Below, piece after piece: positions 34,879 to 47,100 of a stretch of DNA of 64,000 nucleotides (position 1 is the stretch's first letter; the number at the start of each line of letters is the position of its first letter). The stretch lies in contig JANXBU010000002.1 of assembly GCA_025060505.1 (NCBI GenBank), positions 124,001 to 188,000 on the forward strand. The letters run 5' to 3'. A program made the translations under genes and the position numbers. The notes beneath the pieces were generated by a model. That model worked only from the letters and a program-made list of their open reading frames with translations, was not told where the DNA came from and did no database searches. This DNA is from Candidatus Calescibacterium sp. (GTDB lineage Bacteria > Calescibacteriota > Calescibacteriia > Calescibacteriales > Calescibacteriaceae).

Positions 34879-37800
34879 TCACATCTTAAACCTAAATTTT
34901 CTCTTCTTTTTTCTCAGATATACAAAGAGTAGAGCTACTGGGATAAGTGATACCAGAGCTGCTGCGGAGGAACATCCATAGTTCTGCTTTTGTTCTTTTT
35001 CTGATATCTTACTTTCTTCTGTTTCTTTTTCAACAAAAGATGGAGCAGGAGAGTAAGTTTTTCTTTTGAATACAACAACACACCCGTTTTCATGTATCAT
35101 AAGTACATCGGTAAATCCATCTGATGTAAAGTCTGCAACTTCTATACGCGGACTTGAGTTTGAACCTATAAAACCAGAGTTCGTTACAGATGAAAAGTAC
35201 GAGGAACCAGAGGCTGGGAATTGATTATCAGAGTATGAAATTCTCAAGTTAAAATGTGTGATTTTGAGAGGATAGCTCCTATAACCTGTATAAAGGTAAT
35301 CAGGTGTTGCATCGTTGTTGAGTTCTGCGATCTTGAACTCTATGCCGTTGAGCGGACTCCCAATAGTAGCATTTGTAGTTGTAAATAAATAAAAGGTTAT
35401 TGAGTTTCCGGAGGAATTGTTTATGTAAAGATCTAAGAAAAAGTTCGTGGATTGAGATACATAAGTTAGATCAGATCTATAAACAACTATGTCAATTTTC
35501 CCATCTGAGTTGAAGTCTCCAGATTCTATTCTATGTGGATATGTTACAGGAATGGTTGCAGATGTGTCAAATCCATTTCCGGTATTTCTAGCAATGTATA
35601 AATAGTTGTAATCGCTGTTCACTCCGACTATATCTGGCTTTCCATCTGAGTCTATGTCTTCTATAACTGCATCTGGGGTCCAACCTGATGATACTGCTCC
35701 AAGGGAAACGAAGTTTGGAAAGCTTGTACCATTTCCATAAGAGTAATAGGAAGGCCCAGAGCATCCCACGAACACATCCTTTACACCGTCAGAATTGAAG
35801 TCAGATGACATAATCTTGAATGAATAGCAGTCCGGAGGTAGGGGAGATGTAGATTTCAATAAGAAGTTTATGGATGATGAAGAGGTGTTTTCATAGAGAA
35901 TTAATGGCACATTAGAGAAATGTAAACATGTTACAACTATATCTGGTTTTGAATCTCCTGTGAAGTTATCAACAGCAAAAATTGGTATACATTGTGTCAG
36001 GTATGATGAAAAGAAAGTAGATGATACAGAGAACGTGCCAGCTCCTGAACCTGTAAGTATTGCAAGGTATCCAGATGCTCCAAGTCCAACAACTATGTCT
36101 TGTTTTCCGTCGTTGTTGAAGTCTCCTATTGCAAAGTCGTTATCATTGTATACCAGAGGTATCGCACAGCTTGAAATTGGTGTGAAGAAGTCTGCTGAAT
36201 GGAATTGTCTTGTTATGCTTATTGTTGTGGTCGCTACTCCATAGTTTCCGCATGAGTTTACTGCTTTGACTCTTACTGTTTTTGTTGAATAAAATGTATA
36301 GTTTGTGGATGGAGATGTTGAGACAGCATCTATTATTCCGTTGTTGTCAAAGTCCCACTGGTACTGAGATATTGTGAATGACGAGTAGGCATTTGCTGTG
36401 AGCGTTACGGTAAGCGGGGCTGGTCCGGAGGATGGGTTTGCAGTAAGAGAGACAGTTGGAATATCGCATTGAGGTTGTGCTGTCACTATTATTGTCAAGT
36501 TTCTTGTATCACTTGCTTCTTCGTCATCGTAAACGGTAACAGAGGCGGAAAATGTTCCCGCTGTTGTATATGTGTGTGTTGCAGAGACTGATAAGGTCTC
36601 CGAATCTATAACTCTTTGAAATCCGTCTCCAAACGTAAACACATATCTTTTTATTTTGTAGTTATCTGTTACGCTAGCTGAAAAGTTCACCGAAAGCGGG
36701 ACAGAACCGAATGTTGTAGATGCTACAAATGATGTTATTGTAGGGGACGTATTTCTGACGTATATGTTTGTGTAAGTTGAGGAGCTTCCGTATCTGTTTA
36801 TGGCTGTGGCTTGAGCTACAATAATACCAGACCTTGTGTATGTGTGCTGTGCTCTTGGTATTTGAGAAATAAACGCTGTACCATCTCCGAGATCCCATCT
36901 GAGAGATTCGAAGTTCTGAGCGTTCAGATTAAAATCAACTTGCAGAGGTTTTATTCCTTCTGTGGAGGACGCTGAAAAAGAAATTATTTTGGGTGGTTCC
37001 CCTATATCCACCGTTATGCTGTCTTGAGCTGTTATGTTATCCTCACTTCTTGCTTCGGCGGTGATTTTGAATACTCTGGGCGAAGAAAATGCTCTCTGAA
37101 CGAAAGTCAAACTGTTTGTTACCTTCTGTGAACCATCTCCGAAGTCCCATGTTATGCTTTCTGCGTTTGTTGTTTCTACTTGAAATGTTATTACTTCTCC
37201 TACCAAAGCTATTCTTTTGCTTGCATATATTTTTACATATGGAGTTTTGGGAATATTTTTGATCCTTATGGTTTTCGTTTTGTAATCGCATTTCCAGTTC
37301 TCATCGCACACATTGAAGTAGATATCGATGTTTTTATCTTGTTTTACATCAAAAGATATGCTGGGGGTGTTTGAGAAAATATTCACTGTGTTGTATTCAA
37401 TGCTCTGGTCATAATCAACAAATGTGGAGAACCGAAGCTCTTCCCAATCTGAGTCTGGATCGGTCGCCGAAAGTCTCAGAGAATATGTCTTTCCTTCTTC
37501 AAATTCATCCGGAACATACTCAAGCACAAGTTTTGGAGCTATGCTTCTGATATATACATATCCGCACCTGGAAACTTGGTTTTCCTCATCTGAAACTTGC
37601 GCACATATGTATGAATTCTTTTTTATTCTGTATGTTATGCTTTTTCCTTCTCCTATTGGATTACCGTCTGCAAACCATCTGTAATTCAAACTTGCACTAT
37701 CTTGATCTTCTGCGTTTACATCAAGCCTTATAAGTTCATTCTTGTTTGCCTCGGATGGAGATGAAAATGTAGTTATACGAGGAGCAAGATTGAGTACAAT

Positions 37801-40755
37801 GTTTCCTAAATCGATATCAGTGGAATCGCCAAGCTGAACATCTAATTTTTTTCCATTGATGTAAATCTTGCAGGATTGTATTTTGGTTGTTAGGTATAAC
37901 TCAAAATTTCCGTTATTATCGGTAGTTGTGTAAACATTTTTTCCGCATTCACTTAGTATGTAAGCTTGAGTAATTGGTTGGTTTCTTTTGTTCAGAACTC
38001 TGCCCTTTATTTTGTAAGATTTCAGATCAAGTTTCACCCTGCCTATATATCTTGAAGGATTTTTTCTCACGCTTTCTTCAACATAGAACCATAATTCATC
38101 TTTATGTGCGGTTGAATTCAGAGTTGGAGAACCAACGTTCCCCCAGTTTATTCCTATGTCAGAGATAATGTTTGCTGGTGTTCCATCTATTAGAATTTTA
38201 GATCTTGTTTCTCCGCCTCTTTTTTCAAGGGGAATATCTGTGTATGCGAATACAGAGCTTTTTCGGGTGTCGAATTTCTTATTTGCCAGCTGATCCGTTT
38301 CTGTGCAGTAGAATCCAGTTAAATTCTCCGAGAATGTTTTGTTCTCACACTTCATAACTTTGTTTGAATTTTCACATATATATCCTTGATCTATCTCCTG
38401 ACACCTTACTGACCACCTTAATATGATTTCATTACCTCCAAGAAGTATCTTATCCATCAGATTTGTGAGGGCGATAACTGATGATACAAGGTCTGCAAAT
38501 ACTTTGATCGGATTTTCTTCTCCTTGTTTAGTTTTAGTTCTTGGTGCCCGTGGTTCTTCTTTTGGTTTGAAGTATGCACATTCTCTTTTCAAAAGGTGAT
38601 TACATTTTTCATAAAATTCTGGTGAGTTTTTTTTGAGTTCTCTTAGAAATTCATTGTAATTTTTCAAGAAGTTATCAAAATGAGGTTGAACTGTTTCATA
38701 AGCCTTTGCAGATTTCCACTCTCCATGTTCTCCCCAAGCTTGAATTGCCTGACCTGCTAAGGTTGCAAGAGCTTCAGCTGCAAAGAGCACTGAACCTGCA
38801 CTTGAATTGAGTCCGACATTTTTACCTTTGATTGAGAGGAAGCATATGTCAAGACCAACTCCCGGTGAAGCTTTGCCAATACATTCCAAAAATTTATCGT
38901 TTCCCAGGACATTCATAATATTTCCAGCTGCGAATTCAATCAGAGTTGAGGCATCTGCTTCACCTTTTGCTATACTACTTCCAAGATCATACAAGGATTT
39001 GCCGAAATCCAAAAGAAACTGTCCTCCAAATTGTTCGCATCCTGATATTCCATTTAATTTGGAGATTAAAAATTCTGTACCTTTCTTCATAATGTCCAAT
39101 CCACATCCGACTAGTGTATCTAGTATAAATTTTTTAGCTTCCTCGCCAATCTGATCCCATCTTTCATAGAATATCTGGTCTGCTGATGCTCTTCCGATTG
39201 GTTCCAGGGCTTTCATCGCATCTCTTATCTTATCGTTTGCTTTACCGAATTCTCCCTTTGACAGGTCGTTTTGTGCCCCATCTAGCATCTTCTTTATGTT
39301 GTTATACATAGCGTCATCTATAAGCTTTTGTTGCTTGATTTTGTCAAGGGCGATCTCTATAGATGCAATATCTGCTACAAAAGGTAGGGCACCAGCGTAT
39401 GCAAGCAAGTCCTTGCATATCTGCTCCGTAGTGATAGAATTTTTCAAACCTTCAAAACAATCGCTACCTCCTCCTCGTGGATTTTCAGGATCACTTTTCT
39501 TAACATCAACACAAAATTTGCCATTGGCATCTGTGTATGTCCCCTTCCAGTCACCAAGACCCCCGTATGTGTTTCCCTGAGTAGTTATGTGTAGTCCTGA
39601 TATTCCTTTTCCTTGTGAATCAACAATCTGACCACATATGGAGGAGTGAGTTGTTATAGGGTAGTCAACGTTCCATTCAGAAAAGTGATTAACATTCGCT
39701 TTGATATACAATGGGATTTTTGCTCTTCCGGAGACTATTTGAGCAAGCTGGCGTGGTGTCAATGCGTTATCGCTCTCATCAACTATTATACCGAGTTCCT
39801 CCCCAGGTAGCCAAACGCCGGTTCTATCATCAAAGTACCACATGGGTGCTTCTACTTTGTCTGTTGTTTCCTCAACGTAGTCGTACAGTGTGTGAATTGC
39901 CGAGTCTGGTATTTTCATTTTGATTGTAGCGCTTTGATTTTCTGTTTTTGTTCTGACTTTTCGCGGAGCCAAGGTTTTGATTTCTTCACCTTCTTCATTC
40001 CGCATTTGTACAGATATAAATCCAGCAGAAGAGAGCATGATCGGCCTTTCGGAGTAAGCAAGGAAATTTCCAGGCATAAGATCTGGATCAGATATCGGAT
40101 CAACCCAGGAAACACTTGCACTTATAGATTCAGACGGGGGTATGAGTTCCGGTGGTATGTTTATGTCAACCAGTATTTCGGAACCCTCAGACTTCAATTT
40201 GAGCTTTTCTCCTTTTGAGAGACCAGAAATAAGCCTTGGAGCTCCTGCTGGACCTTTTACAAGCGAGAACTGAACACCATCTTTTGTGTTCTTATCAACT
40301 GCTGAATATGCTTTTGCAATTTTGAAGTTGCTGATGTATGTTGCATTGTTCGGCTCAATAACAACAGAGTTTCTCACAAAACCTTCCTTTTCTACTGAGA
40401 CCTGTACCCTTGCTGTTAGAATCCTACCGGTTACAACACGAGCTGTGACAATTCTTGCTGTGAGTATAAAATGCCCGTTTTTGTCTGTCATTGTTGCGAA
40501 AGATTCATCTGGTGAAAGTAATCCATCTTGGTTTGCATCTATTCTCGCTGTAACAAGTGCGTTTTCTACTGGATTTCCTGTATCATCTATAACAACACCA
40601 CCAACAGTTAACTCCTGTGGTATCTGCTGTTCCTGAACAGTTTGATTTTTTTTGCATCCACTGCATCCACCAGAACAATCTGAGAACAAAAAAGAGATCG
40701 ACAACAATGCCAATATATTCCAGATTTTTCCCCCAAGAACTTTCCCCTTTTTCAT
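34879..40755 (-). CDS. Giant exported protein with PKD and FG-GAP repeats and C-terminal sorting signal
   Basis: 1958 residues. A signal peptide ends near SDCSGGCSGCKK; the Cys could carry a lipid, although Asp before it is atypical. Next come a carboxypeptidase-regulatory-like domain (about 48-150) with a four-fold (I/V)(L/V)TAR repeat, a long helical region (about 420-720), a second regulatory-like domain near 920, Ig/PKD-like domains (about 990-1500; WDLGDGTAF, WDFGDGSQK, FTFGDGFQR), and seven FG-GAP/VCBS repeats (about 1530-1900; for example GDFNNDGKQDIVVG, DFNSDGVKDVFVG) with calcium-type loops. It ends YGCSSAAALV, a membrane helix and KKKRKFRFK, a MYXO-CTERM-like anchor. A surface adhesin or binding role is likely. 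It is divergent from the other giant gene. Confidence 0.85.
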   Translation of the reverse strand: MKKGKVLGGKIWNILALLSISFLFSDCSGGCSGCKKNQTVQEQQIPQELTVGGVVIDDTGNPVENALVTARIDANQDGLLSPDESFATMTDKNGHFILTARIVTARVVTGRILTARVQVSVEKEGFVRNSVVIEPNNATYISNFKIAKAYSAVDKNTKDGVQFSLVKGPAGAPRLISGLSKGEKLKLKSEGSEILVDINIPPELIPPSESISASVSWVDPISDPDLMPGNFLAYSERPIMLSSAGFISVQMRNEEGEEIKTLAPRKVRTKTENQSATIKMKIPDSAIHTLYDYVEETTDKVEAPMWYFDDRTGVWLPGEELGIIVDESDNALTPRQLAQIVSGRAKIPLYIKANVNHFSEWNVDYPITTHSSICGQIVDSQGKGISGLHITTQGNTYGGLGDWKGTYTDANGKFCVDVKKSDPENPRGGGSDCFEGLKNSITTEQICKDLLAYAGALPFVADIASIEIALDKIKQQKLIDDAMYNNIKKMLDGAQNDLSKGEFGKANDKIRDAMKALEPIGRASADQIFYERWDQIGEEAKKFILDTLVGCGLDIMKKGTEFLISKLNGISGCEQFGGQFLLDFGKSLYDLGSSIAKGEADASTLIEFAAGNIMNVLGNDKFLECIGKASPGVGLDICFLSIKGKNVGLNSSAGSVLFAAEALATLAGQAIQAWGEHGEWKSAKAYETVQPHFDNFLKNYNEFLRELKKNSPEFYEKCNHLLKRECAYFKPKEEPRAPRTKTKQGEENPIKVFADLVSSVIALTNLMDKILLGGNEIILRWSVRCQEIDQGYICENSNKVMKCENKTFSENLTGFYCTETDQLANKKFDTRKSSVFAYTDIPLEKRGGETRSKILIDGTPANIISDIGINWGNVGSPTLNSTAHKDELWFYVEESVRKNPSRYIGRVKLDLKSYKIKGRVLNKRNQPITQAYILSECGKNVYTTTDNNGNFELYLTTKIQSCKIYINGKKLDVQLGDSTDIDLGNIVLNLAPRITTFSSPSEANKNELIRLDVNAEDQDSASLNYRWFADGNPIGEGKSITYRIKKNSYICAQVSDEENQVSRCGYVYIRSIAPKLVLEYVPDEFEEGKTYSLRLSATDPDSDWEELRFSTFVDYDQSIEYNTVNIFSNTPSISFDVKQDKNIDIYFNVCDENWKCDYKTKTIRIKNIPKTPYVKIYASKRIALVGEVITFQVETTNAESITWDFGDGSQKVTNSLTFVQRAFSSPRVFKITAEARSEDNITAQDSITVDIGEPPKIISFSASSTEGIKPLQVDFNLNAQNFESLRWDLGDGTAFISQIPRAQHTYTRSGIIVAQATAINRYGSSSTYTNIYVRNTSPTITSFVASTTFGSVPLSVNFSASVTDNYKIKRYVFTFGDGFQRVIDSETLSVSATHTYTTAGTFSASVTVYDDEEASDTRNLTIIVTAQPQCDIPTVSLTANPSSGPAPLTVTLTANAYSSFTISQYQWDFDNNGIIDAVSTSPSTNYTFYSTKTVRVKAVNSCGNYGVATTTISITRQFHSADFFTPISSCAIPLVYNDNDFAIGDFNNDGKQDIVVGLGASGYLAILTGSGAGTFSVSSTFFSSYLTQCIPIFAVDNFTGDSKPDIVVTCLHFSNVPLILYENTSSSSINFLLKSTSPLPPDCYSFKIMSSDFNSDGVKDVFVGCSGPSYYSYGNGTSFPNFVSLGAVSSGWTPDAVIEDIDSDGKPDIVGVNSDYNYLYIARNTGNGFDTSATIPVTYPHRIESGDFNSDGKIDIVVYRSDLTYVSQSTNFFLDLYINNSSGNSITFYLFTTTNATIGSPLNGIEFKIAELNNDATPDYLYTGYRSYPLKITHFNLRISYSDNQFPASGSSYFSSVTNSGFIGSNSSPRIEVADFTSDGFTDVLMIHENGCVVVFKRKTYSPAPSFVEKETEESKISEKEQKQNYGCSSAAALVSLIPVALLFVYLRKKKRKFRFKM
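40409..40476 (-). repeat. 15-base coding repeat: four (I/V)(L/V)TA/GR units
   Basis: Within the giant protein the chain reads ILTAR, IVTAR, VVTGR, ILTAR, then VQVSVEK. The 15-base units differ at synonymous and neighbouring sites. The repeat inserts extra strand-forming units into the first carboxypeptidase-regulatory-like domain. Confidence 0.75.
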
Positions 40756-41117
40756 TTTTCTTCTGTCTTATTTTACATTTTCATTTGGATGTTCAAAGAA
40801 GGAATTTTCAGAATGAATTTCTATCCTCTTTTTCATCATAAGATGGAATCATTATATTGTATTTTATAAAAATCAACTTTCTTAATATGAATTATTTGCT
40901 ATATTTTCTTGTAGTAATTCTTGATCTGATTTCCGAGCTTGTATTTTTACCTCTGTTTTGAGCGGAGTAAGATTCTATTTGCTTTTCTTTATTGTCCTTT
41001 GTTTAGTTGTCTGTTCATTGAGATTTGCTCCGATTTGTTTTTATTGATTGATAATAGTAACTTTATTTTTATTTCAATTTAGTTGCTAAGCTATAACTGT
41101 TGTCTTTTAGTTTTATT
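40756..41117. other. Divergent promoter region of the two giant genes
   Basis: About 360 A/T-rich bases without a gene. On the minus strand, TAAAAT ends 14 bases before the ATG at 40755, with a TTGAAC 15 bases further up, a tight promoter candidate. On the plus strand, a TATAAC around 41091 precedes the ATG at 41118. No operator-like palindrome stood out. Confidence 0.45.
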
Positions 41118-44100
41118 ATGTTGGCTTCTAAAAAGAAATTAGGGATTCTCTCTTTAGCGATTCTACTTTCATATTTTATGATAAAAGGAGATAATAATAA
41201 TGAAGGTTATCTCACTATAAATACTCATTATACAGCAAATTTCTCAGCTGATTTTGATTATGTCAATGAAAGATGGCTTGTTGTTTATGAGAAAAACGAT
41301 AAAATTTATGGGAGATTTGTTTCTTTGAACAAAACATTTTTTACAGGAGAATTTGAGTTAAGTAATTTAGGATGTTCTGCTACTGAAAAATGTTTTGATC
41401 CGAATATAAAATTTGGCTGTGATGGTGGAACCTGTAAATTTCTTATAGCTTATGTTCGTGGAAGTAAAGTCTACTACAACATGCTTGATGATGATGATGG
41501 GAACTCGCTGTTTACCAATCCTATGACTGTAAGCCCATTACCTTCAACATATCCTTCTGTTGAATTTGATTATATAAACAAGAGATTTTTCGTTGTTTTT
41601 AGTGAGGAAATTACGCAAGATAATTCTGATGTCAGCGGAATTTTGGTTAACTTCTCAGATGGTCTGACCTTCGGTAGTAAAATCTCTATATCAAGTGCAT
41701 TCAGGAATCAGATAAAACCTTCCGTTGCGTTTTCAGAATCTCTGTCTTACATAGTTGTGTGGCAGGATCATAGAGCAGATGATAGAGGAGACATATACTA
41801 TCAGTTTATATCAAAGGATGGGCAGAGGATAGGGGAAAACAGCGGTGTTGGACTCTTTCCATCAAGGCATGAGGTAAATCCATATGTCTTTTGGCTGCCA
41901 TCTATAAATAGGTTTGTTGTTCTATATAAGACAAGTATAGTTTTCGTTAAGCCAGGTGAGAGCGAGGAATGCCCCATAATAGCTGGAAATATAACTTGTA
42001 CGGAAGGGAACTATGTTTATTCCTTCATAGATTCAAGCGGTAGAGTTTCGTTTCCAGTAAGGATACTCCCAAACGCAAATATATCCTCCGAGACTGAGCA
42101 CTATGCTAGAATGGGAACCAACTATATTATATTTGCTGGAGATGCTTACTACTCTATGGACAAAAGGAAGCATTTTGCAATTATGAGATTTGATACAACT
42201 ACACCAAAATATATTCTTTCAAATCCAACATTCTGGTTCCCAAACTACTATAGAGTAAAAGTAGGACTTGTTTCAATTTCTGAGCCTTTGCCCGACGAAC
42301 CTTTCTGTCCACCAATAAGAGAACATCCAAATGATTCGTTGATAACTATTGAACCGTCTTCATTTACACTTGAGGAGAAAAGAACAAAAACTCGTTTTCC
42401 TGTTCTGTTCCCAAGAGGTATGTATCCGGGCGATCACTCTGCTAAAATATTTGTATCTGCAACAACCTACCCAGGAATAAACACTGCTCTTGTTATTTTT
42501 GGAGTTTCATTTACGGAAAACTTGAGCTTGGTGACAATAGATACAGATCCTGTTATGTTTGATTATGAATATTTAAGTCAAACATCTTTACCAGTTGCAG
42601 TCACAAACACCTGTTATATATCTTATGGTCAGCCACCTTGCCCAGGTTGTCCGTGTACTGGAGAATATCAAATAAAGGTAACGGGCGGAAAACCTCCATA
42701 CACTTTTCAGGCAGTTGCAGGTCAGATGCCACCTGGACTTACGGTCAATTATCAGGGAACCATTACCGGTTTTGTTCTTCCACCTGATATAGGTTCGGTG
42801 TGTGAAACATATCCTTGTCCATTTACTTTTTCGGTTTTAGTTTCAGACAGCTCAAATCCTAAAAAGTCATCCTGTATGACCTTTGATACTTTGCTTTTTC
42901 CTTCTCCAGAGGTGAGATTGAGTTACCCAGAACAAATATCATTTTGTACAAAGGCAACTGAGTCGAAATCAGATAACATATTCATACAAAATTTGGGAAC
43001 CCCGGTTACGATACAGATTCTTGAACCGAAAATGATTTCTTTTGGAGATTCTGCTACATGCTCAACGGTGACTTTATCTACGTTTCCATTTATGTGCAGT
43101 CCAGCTGGATCTTCAATTGCTCCGTTCTATTTAGAAATATATTCACAGCAGACTACTGTAGGTAATGGGTGTACTTCAACTTCCTGTCCCTGGGGAAAGA
43201 CCTGTGACTGCAGGCAGTTCAAATATGAACTTTATCCTGGACATTCAATTTCTGGAAAGATTCATTTTTCTTCTAATTTTTATGGAGAATATACTACCAA
43301 GATAACTTTCCATGTAGTAGATTCTGTTTTGGGATATTCTGAAAGCCATACAATAAATGTTAAAGCCTTCACAATAGCTCAAGATTTGTTCGTTACATCA
43401 GATATGCCTATTTCTCCTTCTGGTTGTACGAATTATACCTCTGTTTGTACTACCTACAACATAGATCTGGGTAATATGTATGTTGGGCAGAGTACAAGCT
43501 TTTACATTTACCTGGGGAACGCTGTCACTTCTGCTTCTAATCTTGGATGTTCAGGAGATGTTTACCTTGAAGTTTTGACTGTTTTTGCTTCGCCTAATCA
43601 AAGTTTCAGTATTTTGAGTCCCCCACCTTCTGAGTTTGGAACAATAGGTCCTGTTTCTATACCGAGCAACTCTACTCGGCCTATAGCTATTCAGGTTTCT
43701 GGAGTATCAGCAGGTTCCATAACTTACCCTATAATAATATACTCAGATGACCCTGATGAAAGAAGAGTTGTTGTTGTTGTTAGAGCATACTTTAATCCTG
43801 TTAGTTTCAATGTTCCAAGCATTGTAGATTGTGGTATAAACTTGAGAGGATATCCACCGCTTCCATGTTATATAGAGATTCAGAATCAGTCCCCAGTTTC
43901 TGTGCCTGTAAACAGTATTGGTATATCTGGTTCAAGTCAATTTTATGTTACAGGTACTACTAGTTTCGAGGTACCTCCGTTTTCCACCTATATGTTACAG
44001 GTTTCTTTTGGATCTTCAGCTACTGGGGTTCACTTCGGAGTTCTTACTCTTTACATGAATTCGGCTCCTTTCTTTGTTTCTGTTGGTTTGAGGGGGCAGG

Positions 44101-47100
44101 TGATTGATAAGGATGATCTTTTGAAAATTGAACCGAGTTCTCTTGATTTTGGAAATGTTATAACAGGTGCTAGTATAGCATCGGGTATTAGGTTCATAAA
44201 TATGTCTCTTTATGATTTATATGTTTCTCCAATTTATATTGATTCTCCTTTTAGTTTTCCAAGTGCTTCATCTGTGTATATTCCGGCTGGACAGGAAAAA
44301 AGTATAGCTGTGAATTTTGTACCAACATCTGCTGGCACATTCACATCAGCTGCGCTGTTTACGGTATCAACGAGTAGATTTTCCTATATTCTAACATATC
44401 CTGTATCTGGAACTGGGGTTCTTCCACCAGCTGTTTTGAGGGTTCCGAGTTCTGTGAATTGTGGAACCTACTTGATATCTTCTGCTCACCTACAGTGCTA
44501 TATTGAGATTCAGAACACCTCATCTGTACCATCAGCCATTCACGGTATTAATATATCTGGTTCTGATGCATTTTATTTGACAGGCAGTACAAGCTTTACT
44601 ATATCGCCGTATTACACATATTCTTTGGTGGTTTCTTTTGGATCTTCTGTTGCTGGGATTCACTCTGGAAACCTTGTAATTCACTCAAACTCTATAACAC
44701 CGGTAATTTCGGTTAATCTTTTGGGTCGAGCGGTGGATAGGATTGTTAGAGTTGAACCAGAGGTTCTTGATTTTGGTACAGCTGTCACAGGTGCTGAGAT
44801 AAGGTCAAATTTCAAGATTATAAATATGACGGATCAGATAGTTTATGTTATTCCAAGTTATATAGATGTCCCATTCAGTTTTGCAGATCCGTCTTCGCGT
44901 GTTATACATCCATCAAAAGATATAAACTTTGCTATTGATTTTAAGCCGTTGTCTGCTGGTACATTCACATCGGCTGCGCGGTTTACGGTATCAACGGGTG
45001 GATTTTCTTATACTCTAACATACCCTGTATCTGGAACAGCTGTAACTCCGGAGTCTGTTGGTCTAAAAGCTTCTTTAAGAATGATACCAAACTATATAAA
45101 TTTTGGAGATGTTATTATTTGTTCTCCTGTGAGGTGTCCAGTTTCTATAAGATCTCTTAATATAATAAACACTGGAAATGTTCCCATCAATCTCGTTTCA
45201 TTTTCTCATCCTTCAAATGTAAGCAACTATTCAATAACTACACCATTGAGTATAACGGATTTTTATGTTACAGATTTTGTTGCCCGTGCTCTGAACACAG
45301 GAGGAGCTGTTGGAAACATAGTCTTTAACTTTTCATCAACTGCTGGTTCTTTTTCAGCAGTTGTGACATTCTACATCAATGGTGTATCGCCAGCCATTTC
45401 TGTTTCACCAGATAGCATAAGCTTTGGAGCAGTCAAAGTTGGAGAAGAAAGCATATTCATGCTCTCGGTTTCAAATACTGGTAACTATAAACTCACAGTT
45501 ACGAACATCTCTATAGGTCAGCCATTTTTCTCAGATGTTCCTGTTCCATTTGAGATTCAGGCTGGCGAGAGCAGAAGAATTCCGATTTCGTTCAGACCAC
45601 GCGAGGTCTCTTCTTACGAGACATATATCAGAATATATTCAGATGCACCATATTCTGAGGTATTGACTGTTCAGATCAGTGGAAGAGGAGAAGAGAATCC
45701 ACTACCTGTTGCAGATGTTTCTCCAAAATCAATAGATTTTGGAAAGGTAAGGATGGGTCAAACAAGATCGGAGGTTTTCACAATAAGGAATTTAGGAACA
45801 AGCAAGCTTTTCGTTTCAAGTATATCTTCGTTGGCTCAGGAATTTGTACTGAAACTCGATCAGATTTTGCCACTTGCTATTGACTCAAATAATTCTGTAA
45901 CGTTTGTTATAACATTTTCTCCTTCTGATGAAAAAGTCTTCGATTCGTTTGTTGTTTTGAAGACCAACGATGCAAATAAACCTGAGATAAGAATTTCTGT
46001 CAAGGGTGAGGGAGCAAATCCACATATTCGTGTTCCATCTGAAGTGAATTTCGGTGGTGTAAGAAGAGGAAAAACAGTAAAGAAAGAATTTCCAATAGAA
46101 AATACCGGAAACCTCCCACTACAAGCTGAAATATCTATAACTAAGGATGATGAATTCGTTTTTATATCTGACTATATAGGAGAGGTTACAGAAAAATTTT
46201 CTATAACGATACCAGAAAAATCATCCTCTAAACTTGACATATACTTCACTCCACCGGGTTTGGAAAAATATAGGGCGACAATAACTATAAAGTCAGATGA
46301 TCCTTTATATCCTTTCATAGAGGTTCCGGTTTCCGGTGAGGGTGGATTTCCGGTTTTAAGTATGAATGTGAATGAGATAGATTTTGGGGAAATTTACATT
46401 GATGAAAGAAAAGAGTATGAAGTTAGTGTTAGTAATCTTGGAAGCGCACCGCTTGAAGTTACTTTTTATGTTAATGACCAGGTCTTTGGTGTATCTGTTT
46501 CATCGTTTGTTGTTCCATCACGGGAAGTATACAATGTGAAATTTATCTTTGCTCCAAATGGAAAAGAGGGAGTATTTTCTTCTCCGGTTAAGGTCATCAC
46601 AGATGATCCTAAGAACTCGGAGTTAGAGATAACACTTAAGGGTAGAGCAAAAAGATTTTCTTATATTCCAATTGGTAGTGGCTGTTCTTGTTCATCTGCT
46701 TCTCCGTTTTCTCTTGATATGTTTTTGATTTTGATTTCCGTTCTGTTTTTCTTCGTTCGTTCGGGACTACTAAAAAAACTAATCAGACTTTTTGTTTTTA
46801 CTTTGATTTTTTGTTTTCTGATTTTCTCTCATAGGGCATATTCACAAGATATAAGTTTGAACATAAATAATTTCTATCCTTATCAGGATATATCGAATTT
46901 TTCGTTTTTGAGAACAGCGCATTTTCGTCCTAAGAGAACCTTGGGTTGGGGTGGTTTTTTGTCTTTTGCAAAAGATCCTCTTATGCTCAAAGTTGCAAAA
47001 GGTGAGCAATCTATATCAAAGCAAACAATAGTTAATTACTCAATATATTCCGGTGTTGTTTTATCTTATGTTCCTGTTGAGAAGCTTGAGGTGGGAACTT

